A stretch of DNA of 6,591 nt from Acidobacteriaceae bacterium (GTDB lineage: Bacteria; Acidobacteriota; Terriglobia; Terriglobales; Acidobacteriaceae), in assembly GCA_030049955.1 (NCBI GenBank), contig JASIJX010000143.1, positions 1 through 6,591 on the forward strand, in the 5' to 3' direction. Below, in pieces: positions 1 to 5,955 of this stretch. The translations under genes were made by a program, and so were the position numbers. The notes under the pieces are model-generated. The model saw only the letters and a program-made list of their open reading frames with translations, ran no database searches and had not been told where the DNA came from. Numbering within the stretch: the first letter of the stretch is position 1; every line of letters begins with the position of its first letter.

Positions 1-129
1 CGAACCAACGCAATGGCAATACGCCCTCTCCACGAATGGACCGGGACGTTTGAGCGGTTCTGGCAGCACCAGCTCAACCGCGTGAAGGAACGCGCCGAAG
101 CGCGCATGAACCGGCAGCCTGCAGGCTGA
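1..129 (+). CDS. C-terminal end of probable ArsR-family HTH regulator (5' partial)
   Basis: An open frame enters from the left edge in frame 1 and ends at TGA 127-129, leaving 42 codons. The fragment contains the string PLHEWTGTFERFWQHQL followed by a charged helix (NRVKERAEARM). This is how the C-terminal dimerisation helix of many ArsR/SmtB-type winged-helix repressors looks: a short basic stretch, then PL..W...F..FW...L..L. The DNA-binding part lies outside the window, so the family call rests on the tail and on the context. ArsR-type regulators commonly sit directly before an AHSA1/SRPBCC gene, as here, 42 bp upstream. A self-regulated operon is the natural inference. No metal-binding cysteines are visible in the fragment. 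It could also be another small HTH protein with a similar C-terminal helix. Confidence 0.7.
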   Translation, partial: RTNAMAIRPLHEWTGTFERFWQHQLNRVKERAEARMNRQPAG

Positions 130-160
130 TTGCAGCAGCCAGGCTGGCGCAGCATCACCG

Positions 161-166
161 AAGGAG
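161..166 (+). promoter_or_regulatory. Ribosome binding site of the SRPBCC gene
   Basis: AAGGAG lies 5 nt before the ATG at 172. It decides the start. The frame is open from the TTG at 130, immediately after the stop of the upstream gene, but that TTG has no Shine-Dalgarno sequence and would add 14 residues unlike the family N-terminus. Confidence 0.75.
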
Positions 167-171
167 AAGCG

Positions 172-642
172 ATGACCACGACAACCCTTCCTGAAATCGA
201 GGATCTGACCCTGAAGGTGAACCAGGAGATCCGCGTGCAGGCACCGATTGAAGTCACATTCGATGCGCTGCTCGAACAGCTCGGGCCATCAAGCGAGAGG
301 CCCGATGGAACGCCGCTGGCATTGACGATCGAGCCGTGGCCGGGCGGGCGCTGGTTCCGCGACCTCGGCGACGGCAACGGGCACTTCTGGGGCACGGTGC
401 AGGCCATCAAGCGGCCCACGCTGCTCGAATTCAACGGACCACTCTTCATGTCCTATCCCGTGGCCAACAACGTGCAGTACCGCCTGAGTGAAGAGGGCGG
501 CGAAACCGTGATCCGGTTCAGCCACGCCGGCTTTGGTCTCATCCAGGAAGAACACAAACAGAACGTGGGGAAAGGCTGGAGCTTCATTCACGAAAAAGTC
601 CGTCAGCGCGCCGAGAGCTCAAAGCCAAAGACGGCTCGTTGA
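172..642 (+). CDS. SRPBCC (AHSA1/START-like) domain protein
   Basis: A 156-residue cytosolic protein that is essentially one SRPBCC fold (helix-grip hydrophobic pocket). Visible hallmarks: an N-terminal beta strand with I.V.API (about 19-26) and a following helix; WPGGRWFRDLGDGNGHFWG (56-74), typical of AHSA1-like proteins; P.LLEF (82-87); paired strands NNVQYRLSEEGGETVIRFSHAGFG (split at about 99-122); and a C-terminal helix starting with the conserved GW (135-136). The length matches the family. These proteins bind hydrophobic ligands, but the ligand here cannot be read from sequence. It follows the putative ArsR gene by 42 bp, an arrangement common in bacteria, and precedes a DinB-family gene by 58 bp, so the three probably share a transcript. 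The start at 172 is fixed by AAGGAG at 161-166. The family call is secure; the physiological role is unknown. Confidence 0.88.
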   Translation: MTTTTLPEIEDLTLKVNQEIRVQAPIEVTFDALLEQLGPSSERPDGTPLALTIEPWPGGRWFRDLGDGNGHFWGTVQAIKRPTLLEFNGPLFMSYPVANNVQYRLSEEGGETVIRFSHAGFGLIQEEHKQNVGKGWSFIHEKVRQRAESSKPKTAR

Positions 643-687
643 GTGTTGACGTCGAATAGTTCACACTCCAGCTGATCGATTGCCAAG

Positions 688-693
688 AAGGAG
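688..693 (+). promoter_or_regulatory. Ribosome binding site of the DinB-family gene
   Basis: AAGGAG lies 7 nt before the ATG at 701. It favours this ATG over the in-frame TTG at 680, which lies upstream of the site and would include it in the coding region. Confidence 0.75.
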
Positions 694-700
694 ATTCCCT

Positions 701-1249
701 ATGCCCATTGCAGAACGTATTGCGAGTCAATCTATCGCACAGTCGTTTCTCAAAGAGTTCGAGACGCAGGCGCCCATCACGCGGAGATTTCTCGAACGGC
801 TTCCTGAGGAGAAACTGACCTGGAAGCCGCACGAAAAGTCGATGACCGCCGGGCAGCTTGCCTACCACCTGGCGTTTGTGCCCGCCGCAATTGTCAAATT
901 CGTCAAAAACAACCCGGCGCAAGCTCCAAAGTCGTTCGAGTTTCCGCAGCCGGCCAGCCGCGATGAGGTGCTCAAGCTGTTCGACGAGGGCGCGGCGACC
1001 GTACGCAGCGAGCTGCCAAAGTTCACCGACGATGCAATGAACGAAACGTGGCGAATGGTTGCGGGCGAGCGGGAAATTCTTGCACAGCCGCGCGTCGAGT
1101 TCCTGCGCGACGTCATGTTCAGCCACTGGTACCAGCATCGCGGCCAGTTTGGTGTTTACCTGCGGCTGCTCAACGTGCCGGTGCCGGCAAGCTTCGGTCC
1201 CAGCGCCGACGAACCGCCGCCATTCATGACGAAGTCGCGGACCATCTGA
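701..1249 (+). CDS. DinB family protein (putative metal-dependent four-helix bundle)
   Basis: A 182-residue soluble protein with the DinB/YfiT-like four-helix layout. The three histidines that usually bind a divalent metal are present: His56 in GQLAYHLA, and His142 and His146 in SHWYQHRGQ. The segment YLRLLNVPVPASFGPSADE (153-171) is the usual end of this family. The superfamily includes DNA-damage-inducible proteins of unknown action and thiol transferases that use low-molecular-weight thiols. Nothing here identifies the substrate. The gene starts 58 bp after the SRPBCC gene on the same strand and is likely its operon partner. Its stop is only 18 bp from the convergent stop of the GH31 gene, with no terminator hairpin between. 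The start is chosen at ATG 701 because of the good AAGGAG before it. Confidence 0.88.
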   Translation: MPIAERIASQSIAQSFLKEFETQAPITRRFLERLPEEKLTWKPHEKSMTAGQLAYHLAFVPAAIVKFVKNNPAQAPKSFEFPQPASRDEVLKLFDEGAATVRSELPKFTDDAMNETWRMVAGEREILAQPRVEFLRDVMFSHWYQHRGQFGVYLRLLNVPVPASFGPSADEPPPFMTKSRTI

Positions 1250-1267
1250 GCGCAGCATCAGCCGCAG

Positions 1268-4093
1268 TCACTTGCCCGCCGCGTCAACCAGGATTTCCGC
1301 GCGCCGCATGCTCTCCCGCCGGCTCTGCTTTTCGGCCTCCATGTCGGCGGGGCGCTGGGGATTGTTCTCCAGGCGCGCGGCGTAATCGTTCATCCGTTCT
1401 TCGAATCCGTCTCCCACGGCCTTCACGGCAGCCTGCGCCTTGGGCAACATCTCATGGAAGTGCGTAATTTCGCCCACGGCCTCATCGGGGTGGTAGCCAA
1501 GCCGTCCGCCCGTCTGCATGGCATCGATCAGCGGATCGGGCGGCGTGCCCACGGGCCAGCACTGCTGCAGCGCGTCGTAAGCGCCGCGCAGCCGCGTCAT
1601 CGCGCCGGCAAAGCCGTCCAACTCACTGCGGCGCTGCACAAGCCCCGGCGCGCGCTTCACCTCGATTACGACCTTCTCGTTCACATTGAACGAGGGCGTG
1701 GGAATGATGGTGGTAAGCGTATTGCCATCGAAGGTCCACCCGCGGCCGCCCTCCATCTGGCCGTGCGCAATCGTCCGGCCGTTCACACTGATCGACGCAG
1801 GCGGCCAGTCATCGGGAAGGCGAAGCTGATAGCTGCGCGCGTGCAGCATGCCAGGATAACCGCCCTCCACCGGACCAATCTCGACACGCAGCGCATCGCC
1901 GCTCTCTTGAGCCTTGATCGGAGTGCGCGCAAACACGCCGCGCTGATACTCAACCGAGACGCCGGAATCTTCATAAGCGGAGTAGCTCGAAGATGCACCG
2001 GGCGTGAGCGGCCAAACATTGATGACCAGCGGATCGACGGGCTTTTGTCCGGTGTAGAGCGCCTCAGGCTGCGTGGGAATGATCGAGCCGGCCTTGATAT
2101 AAACCGGAATCTGATCGATGGAAAAGCCGCGCTCGACGGTCGTTGGGCCGGTGAAGTGCTTGCCTGTTGGCCACTCCACCCACTCGCCCTCCGGCAGCCA
2201 GATTTTTTCCGTAACCAGGCCGCTGGTCTTATCGGCTGGCGTGGTCACAGGGCTCACGATCAACTGATCGCCGAACATGTACTCGTCCTTGGTGGTATAA
2301 GCTGTGTCGGCATCCGGCCAGTCGTAGTACAGCGGATGCAGGAAAGCTACGCCCGTGTCATAAGTGCGCCGCGCCTCAGTGTAGAGATACGGCTGCAACG
2401 CGTAACGAAGCTGAAAGTCCGCGCGCAGGATCGACGAATACGGCTCGGGATAAGCCCAGATGCGCCGCTCTGAGTCAGGATTCTTGGTCGTGTGCGTGCG
2501 CAGGATGGGGCTGAAAACCCCGAACTGCACCCAGCGCGTGAACAGTTCCGGATCAACCGCGCCAGGTATGTGGCCGCCGATGTCGTGGCTCCAGTAAGCG
2601 TAGCCCACGTTCGCCGCGGTTGCCGTGAACCATGGCTGAAAGGCAAGCGAGGGCCACACGGAGATGGTGTCGCCTGAAAAGCCGATCTGATAGCGATGAT
2701 TGCCCAAACCACCCCAGCGATGAAAGAGCAGCGGACGCTTACCCTCGCGCTGCTGATCTGTGAAATGAATGTAGTTGAGCCACCAGGTATTGCTCAGGCC
2801 GGGCACCTTGGTCATCATGGGATCCTGCTGCCAGTCGAGCCACCAGAAATCAACGCCCTGTTTTTCCAGCGGATGCAACACTATGTTGAAATAGTTCTCT
2901 GCCCATTTCTTGTTGGTCGGGTCAAAGGGCACGTACTTCTTTGTCGCCGGATCGATGCCCATCGCCAGCGCCATCGCCGTGTACTCCTTCTCCCACGGTT
3001 GAATACCCGAGGCAGGATGCAGGTTCATGGTGATCTTGAGCCCGCGCTGGCGCATCTGCTTCAGGAACTGGTCGGGATCGGGGAACAGCAGCCGATTCCA
3101 CGTATAGCCGGTCCATCCAAGCCCCTGGCCGGACTGATCTTTTTCGTGGGCCTGCTCAAGCTGTCGCTCGTTGATGTGCCAATCCATGTCGATCACCAGG
3201 ACGTCGAGCGGCGTCGAGTTGAGCCGGAAGCCGCGCACAAGCTGATCGAGATCCTGATCGCTGTATGCCCAGTAACGCGACCACCACACGCCAAAGGCAA
3301 AGCGCGGCGGCAGCGGAATGCGCCCGGCCACGCGCACAAAGTCGCCAAGCGCGCGCCGGTACTGATGACCGTAGCCGAAGAAATACCAGTCCTGATATTT
3401 GCCGGGCTCTTCGTCCGCCGGACGTTCCATCACCCACGGCCATGGACTCTTTTCGCCTTCAAGAAAACGAAAGTCAGAAGAATCGAAGAGCGGGCGCGTG
3501 GTGTCGTCGACCAATGACCATCCTGACCGCGACAGCAGCCCCGGCTCGATCGGTTCCTTCGTCTTGCTGCCCAGCGCGCCGTCGAGTGTGCGCGTCGTGC
3601 CTTCAAGGTTTTCCGGATCGCTAAGGCCCGGGCGCCACACAGCCAGCTTTCCGGCTACATCGAGCTGGACAGAGAGATCATCGGCAGTGAAACGGCCGCC
3701 GCCGCTGGGAATATAGGTAAGGGTGAGCGCCGCAGTTTTAATTGTGAGTTTCTGGTTAGGCTCCTTGCCGCTCACCGCGTGAATGAAGTGTGGCGCCAGC
3801 AGATGTCGGTTAATGAAGACCAGCGAAGCGTGGTCTTCGAATTTGTCCGTGGCCGACCACTCCATACGAATGAGCTGATCGGTAAGTACGGTAAACCGCG
3901 CATGGCCGAGCGTGACGACGGCGCGCGGGTCGGCGACCGGATTGTCCGTCGGCGGCTCAGCGTGCCCGGCTTGCGCAGCAGCACTGGCCGCAGAGGATTC
4001 CCGATGGATCGACTGCTGGGCAGGAGCGGCAAAGATGCGTGTGGAAACTGCCAGGACAGCGAAGAGAACAATGCGCTTCCAATGAGAGTGCAC
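1268..4093 (-). CDS. Secreted glycoside hydrolase family 31 protein (alpha-glucosidase/alpha-xylosidase-like)
   Basis: A 941-residue exo-acting alpha-glycosidase of family GH31 (retaining mechanism), predicted to be exported. Residues 1-22 form a signal peptide: basic HWKR, hydrophobic core IVLFAVLAVS, probable cut after RIFA. An Ala-rich linker runs to about 52. The N-terminal beta-sandwich (about 55-255) ends at DWYFFGYGHQYRRAL. The catalytic (beta/alpha)8 barrel (about 260-590) contains PPRFAFGVWWSRYWAY, VLVIDMDWH (Asp302 and Asp304), GVDFWWLDWQQ with the probable nucleophile Asp420, GFSGDT with the probable acid/base Asp475, and YWSHDIGGH (His503/Asp504). A proximal sandwich and a DUF5110-like domain (about 690-760, YSAYEDSGVSVEY) follow. 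About 120 extra residues, probably helical, end the protein. The nucleophile motif is WLDWQQ, not the usual WxDMNE, so the sugar specificity is open. GTG 4091-4093 is chosen over the upstream TTG 4115-4117 because AGGAGG precedes only the GTG and the shorter form gives a normal signal peptide. It lies 62 bp after era, so readthrough is possible. Confidence 0.93.
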   Translation of the reverse strand: MHSHWKRIVLFAVLAVSTRIFAAPAQQSIHRESSAASAAAQAGHAEPPTDNPVADPRAVVTLGHARFTVLTDQLIRMEWSATDKFEDHASLVFINRHLLAPHFIHAVSGKEPNQKLTIKTAALTLTYIPSGGGRFTADDLSVQLDVAGKLAVWRPGLSDPENLEGTTRTLDGALGSKTKEPIEPGLLSRSGWSLVDDTTRPLFDSSDFRFLEGEKSPWPWVMERPADEEPGKYQDWYFFGYGHQYRRALGDFVRVAGRIPLPPRFAFGVWWSRYWAYSDQDLDQLVRGFRLNSTPLDVLVIDMDWHINERQLEQAHEKDQSGQGLGWTGYTWNRLLFPDPDQFLKQMRQRGLKITMNLHPASGIQPWEKEYTAMALAMGIDPATKKYVPFDPTNKKWAENYFNIVLHPLEKQGVDFWWLDWQQDPMMTKVPGLSNTWWLNYIHFTDQQREGKRPLLFHRWGGLGNHRYQIGFSGDTISVWPSLAFQPWFTATAANVGYAYWSHDIGGHIPGAVDPELFTRWVQFGVFSPILRTHTTKNPDSERRIWAYPEPYSSILRADFQLRYALQPYLYTEARRTYDTGVAFLHPLYYDWPDADTAYTTKDEYMFGDQLIVSPVTTPADKTSGLVTEKIWLPEGEWVEWPTGKHFTGPTTVERGFSIDQIPVYIKAGSIIPTQPEALYTGQKPVDPLVINVWPLTPGASSSYSAYEDSGVSVEYQRGVFARTPIKAQESGDALRVEIGPVEGGYPGMLHARSYQLRLPDDWPPASISVNGRTIAHGQMEGGRGWTFDGNTLTTIIPTPSFNVNEKVVIEVKRAPGLVQRRSELDGFAGAMTRLRGAYDALQQCWPVGTPPDPLIDAMQTGGRLGYHPDEAVGEITHFHEMLPKAQAAVKAVGDGFEERMNDYAARLENNPQRPADMEAEKQSRRESMRRAEILVDAAGK
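4028..4093 (-). other. Signal peptide of the GH31 protein
   Basis: The first 22 residues have a basic n-region (HWKR), a hydrophobic core (IVLFAVLAVS) and a likely type I cleavage site after RIFA. There is no lipobox cysteine, so this is a periplasmic or secreted protein rather than a lipoprotein. The exact cleavage position is an estimate. Confidence 0.75.
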
Positions 4094-4097
4094 AACC

Positions 4098-4103
4098 CCT
4101 CCT
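4098..4103 (-). promoter_or_regulatory. Ribosome binding site of the GH31 gene
   Basis: On the minus strand AGGAGG is followed by GGTT and then the GTG at 4093-4091. The 4-nt spacing is short but workable. It supports the GTG start over the TTG 24 bases upstream, which has no purine-rich site before it. Confidence 0.6.
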
Positions 4104-4155
4104 GCATTTGCCTTCAAACGGGAAGGGTAACACCGGAGGATGAAAGCAGTCGCGG

Positions 4156-5190
4156 CTATTCGATTTCCGCGTCGTCCTCTTCGGTCTCGTCGGCCTGCTC
4201 GGCGGCAAGTTTTTCAAGCTGGTTGCGCCAGTCGAGCGACTCGACAAACGCCTTCGAATCGCGCCAGCCGGGCTCGACGATCACGTGCAGCTCGAGGTAA
4301 ACGCGCACGCCCAGCAGCGACTCTATCTTGCGGCGAGCGCCGGTCCCAATGTCGCGCAGCTTCGATCCGCCCTTGCCGATCAGGATTGCCTTTTGCCCCT
4401 CGCGCTCGCAGTAGATAGCCGCGGAGATCCGGGCCAGCGGCTTTTTCGATTTTGGATCCGCCTCCTCGAAGCGCTCAATGACCACGGCCGAAGCGTAAGG
4501 GACCTCTTCGCCGGTTTCAATCAAAATGCTCTCACGGATCAGCTCAGCCACCATGAAGCGCAGCGGCTGATCGGTGTACTGGTCCTTCGGGTAATACCGA
4601 CGGCCCTCGGGCAGAGCCGCAACGATCTCGTGCACCAGCAGATCAAGGCCATCATGTTTGCGCGCGCTGATGGGGATGACCTGGGCAAATTTGTACCGGC
4701 GCGAGAGCGAGTCGATGAGCGGCAGCAGCTCGTCTTTTTTCACCAGGTCGATCTTGGTGAGCACCAGGAATACCGGGCAATCGAGATTGCGCACCAGCCC
4801 GAAGAGAAACTCGTCCTCGCTGGCCCAACTCCCGCGGCTGGAGCGCGGTTCATCAACATCCTCCTCCACGTCACTCAGTCTGACCGTCCGCGTCGCATCG
4901 ATCAGCACCAGCACCAGATCCCGCTCCTCAAGCGCCTCATGAATCTCCTGCAGCATGCGGCGGTCGAGCTGTGAGGCGGGCTTATGCACGCCCGGAGTAT
5001 CGACAAATACGATCTGCGCGGCGGCATGGACGCCTTTGCGCGCGGGCACCTCAACCACGCCAGCAATGCGGTTGCGCGTGGTCTGCGGCTTGGCGGTAAC
5101 GATGGCCACCTTTTCGCCGGTGAGGGCGTTCAGCAGCGTGCTCTTGCCGGCGTTAGGACGCCCAACGATGGCGACGAATCCGGATTTCAA
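4156..5190 (-). CDS. era: GTPase Era, ribosome assembly factor
   Basis: A 344-residue Era, the conserved GTPase that binds the 3' end of 16S rRNA during 30S maturation. The GTPase domain shows G1 GRPNAGKS (10-17), the switch I QTTR (36-39), G3 DTPG (64-67), G4 TKID (145-148, with Thr where Asn is usual) and G5 SAR (175-177). The C-terminal KH domain carries the RNA-binding loop GKGG (272-275) within AILIGKGGSKLRDIG. Era is usually about 300 residues. The extra length is an acidic insertion between the ATR at about 100 and the helix EDEFLFGLV (about 103-126), plus an acidic tail (about 329-344). The start is TTG: the only upstream in-frame codons before a TAA (5212-5214) are not starts, and the protein begins at the expected KSGFVAIVGRPN. 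A GGGAG lies 10 nt upstream. It is divergent from the GNAT gene and 62 bp ahead of the GH31 gene. Confidence 0.97.
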   Translation of the reverse strand: MKSGFVAIVGRPNAGKSTLLNALTGEKVAIVTAKPQTTRNRIAGVVEVPARKGVHAAAQIVFVDTPGVHKPASQLDRRMLQEIHEALEERDLVLVLIDATRTVRLSDVEEDVDEPRSSRGSWASEDEFLFGLVRNLDCPVFLVLTKIDLVKKDELLPLIDSLSRRYKFAQVIPISARKHDGLDLLVHEIVAALPEGRRYYPKDQYTDQPLRFMVAELIRESILIETGEEVPYASAVVIERFEEADPKSKKPLARISAAIYCEREGQKAILIGKGGSKLRDIGTGARRKIESLLGVRVYLELHVIVEPGWRDSKAFVESLDWRNQLEKLAAEQADETEEDDAEIE

Positions 5191-5210
5191 TGCTCCAACA
5201 CTCCCACTCG

Positions 5211-5216
5211 ATTATC
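5211..5216 (-). promoter_or_regulatory. Candidate -10 element of the era promoter
   Basis: Read on the minus strand, GATAAT lies 20 nt before the TTG start of era, which would give a short 5' leader containing the GGGAG. No convincing -35 hexamer is visible at 16-18 nt upstream. The region is the 68-bp gap between era and the divergent acetyltransferase gene, so some promoter is expected here. Confidence 0.35.
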
Positions 5217-5243
5217 GCGGATATCCCTGGCTCGCGCGCGGGT

Positions 5244-5252
5244 TGATATCAT
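5244..5252 (+). promoter_or_regulatory. Candidate extended -10 element, leaderless start of the GNAT gene
   Basis: TGA followed by TATCAT fits an extended -10 pattern (TGn plus a hexamer). Exactly six bases (CACCGG) separate it from the ATG at 5259, which places the expected transcription start at or next to the A of the ATG. No Shine-Dalgarno sequence precedes this ATG. The prediction is from spacing and motif only. Confidence 0.4.
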
Positions 5253-5258
5253 CACCGG

Positions 5259-5825
5259 ATGATCCCGGAAGCAGAAACCGAGCGCCTGCTGCTCAAGCCG
5301 CTGGCCCTCGACGATGCCGAGCAGATTCAGGCAATCTTCCCGCGCTGGGAGATCGTGCAGTACCTGCACACTCGCGTGCCATGGCCCTACCCAACAGATG
5401 GAGCGCGGCATTTCATCAGGCAGGTGACGCTGCCGGCGATGGAGCGCGGCGACGCATGGAACTGGACGCTGCGGCTCAAGCGCGAGCCGGAGCGGATCAT
5501 CGGCAATCTCGAGCTGCGCAGGAACGAAACAGACCATCGCGGCTTCTGGCTCGGCCTCGAGTGGCAACGGCAAGGACTGATGAGCGAAGCCTGCGACTGG
5601 GCCAACGATTTCTGGTTCACCACGCTTGGATTTGCCGTGCTGCGAGTCTCAAAAGCTGCGGAGAACCGTCGTTCGCGGCGCATCTCCGAGCGGCACGGCA
5701 TGCGGCTCGTAGGCGTAACGGAAAAGGACTTCGTCTGCGGCACGCTACCGTCTGAAACCTGGGAGATGACAGCAGAAGAGTGGCAGGCATGGAAGGCAAA
5801 AGCAAGCACGCAGCCGGTCCGATGA
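5259..5825 (+). CDS. GNAT family N-acetyltransferase (RimJ/RimL type)
   Basis: A 188-residue acetyl-CoA-dependent acetyltransferase of the Acetyltransf_3 (RimJ/RimL-like) group. It opens with the typical ETERLLLKPLALDDAEQI (6-23). Then come GNLELRR (82-88), the strand and acetyl-CoA-binding turn GFWLGLEWQRQGLMSEA (95-111, the Q/RxxGxG/A site read as QRQGLM), the helix DWANDFWFTTLGF (113-125) and the late motif ENRRSRRISERHGMRLVG (135-152), matching the usual N..S....ek.GF. The C-terminus EMTAEEWQAW also fits the group. Possible substrates include ribosomal protein N-termini, small amines or antibiotics, and the sequence does not choose between them. It is divergently transcribed from era across 68 bp and has no visible Shine-Dalgarno sequence. 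Confidence 0.9.
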   Translation: MIPEAETERLLLKPLALDDAEQIQAIFPRWEIVQYLHTRVPWPYPTDGARHFIRQVTLPAMERGDAWNWTLRLKREPERIIGNLELRRNETDHRGFWLGLEWQRQGLMSEACDWANDFWFTTLGFAVLRVSKAAENRRSRRISERHGMRLVGVTEKDFVCGTLPSETWEMTAEEWQAWKAKASTQPVR

Positions 5826-5863
5826 AGCCGGAAATGCGTCCGTTTTGAATTTTCGAAGGTTAC

Positions 5864-5875
5864 GGGCTTTAGCCC
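5864..5875. repeat. Short palindrome GGGCTTTAGCCC, possible dispersed intergenic repeat
   Basis: GGGC and GCCC can pair around a TTTA loop (the inverted repeat reads GGGCT/AGCCC). It lies 38 bp after the GNAT stop. No run of T follows on either strand. It resembles the short REP-like palindromes seen between genes in many GC-rich genomes, but only one copy is present in this window. Confidence 0.4.
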
Positions 5876-5940
5876 CTGAATACTCATCCAAGCTGACTCA
5901 ACTCGACAAGCCGCGCCGAGCAGGGTCCGCCGCCGCTGTC

Positions 5941-5949
5941 TGGTATACC
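5941..5949 (+). promoter_or_regulatory. Candidate extended -10 element, leaderless start of the terminal gene
   Basis: TGG followed by TATACC fits TGn plus a -10 hexamer. Exactly six bases (TGAACT) then lead to the ATG at 5956. There is no purine-rich ribosome binding site before this ATG. Spacing and motif match the candidate found before the GNAT gene. Confidence 0.42.
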
Positions 5950-5955
5950 TGAACT

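Larger units (their letters stand above)
5826..5955. other. Intergenic region between the GNAT gene and the terminal exported-protein gene
   Basis: This 130-bp gap holds a short perfect inverted repeat at 5864-5875 and, at its right end, an extended -10-like element. No T-tract follows the hairpin on either strand, so a classical intrinsic terminator is not supported. I see no small gene in it. Confidence 0.6.

Noticed and set aside
130..171. TTG at 130 as an extended start of the SRPBCC gene
   Set aside because: No Shine-Dalgarno precedes it, and AAGGAG at 161-166 points to the ATG at 172.
646..675. TTGACG at 646-651 as the -35 of a promoter for the DinB gene
   Set aside because: No acceptable -10 hexamer is found 16-18 bases downstream, so it was not called as a promoter.
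584..1258. A 224-codon open frame on the minus strand opposite the DinB gene
   Set aside because: The plus-strand DinB gene has a ribosome site and the three metal-ligand histidines; the antisense frame has neither a start signal nor a known domain.
1250..1267. A bidirectional terminator between the convergent DinB and GH31 genes
   Set aside because: The 18-bp gap contains no stable inverted repeat and no T-tract.
1454..2473. A 339-codon open frame on the plus strand opposite the GH31 gene
   Set aside because: It is antisense to a well-supported GH31 coding region with catalytic motifs. Its translation is rich in Arg/His/Ala with no domain signature, as expected for a shadow in GC-rich DNA.
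2696..3517. A 273-codon open frame on the plus strand opposite the GH31 catalytic domain
   Set aside because: It overlaps the most conserved part of the GH31 barrel in antisense and shows no recognisable protein features.
4285..4974. A 229-codon open frame on the plus strand opposite era
   Set aside because: Shadow of era: era shows all GTPase and KH motifs on the other strand.
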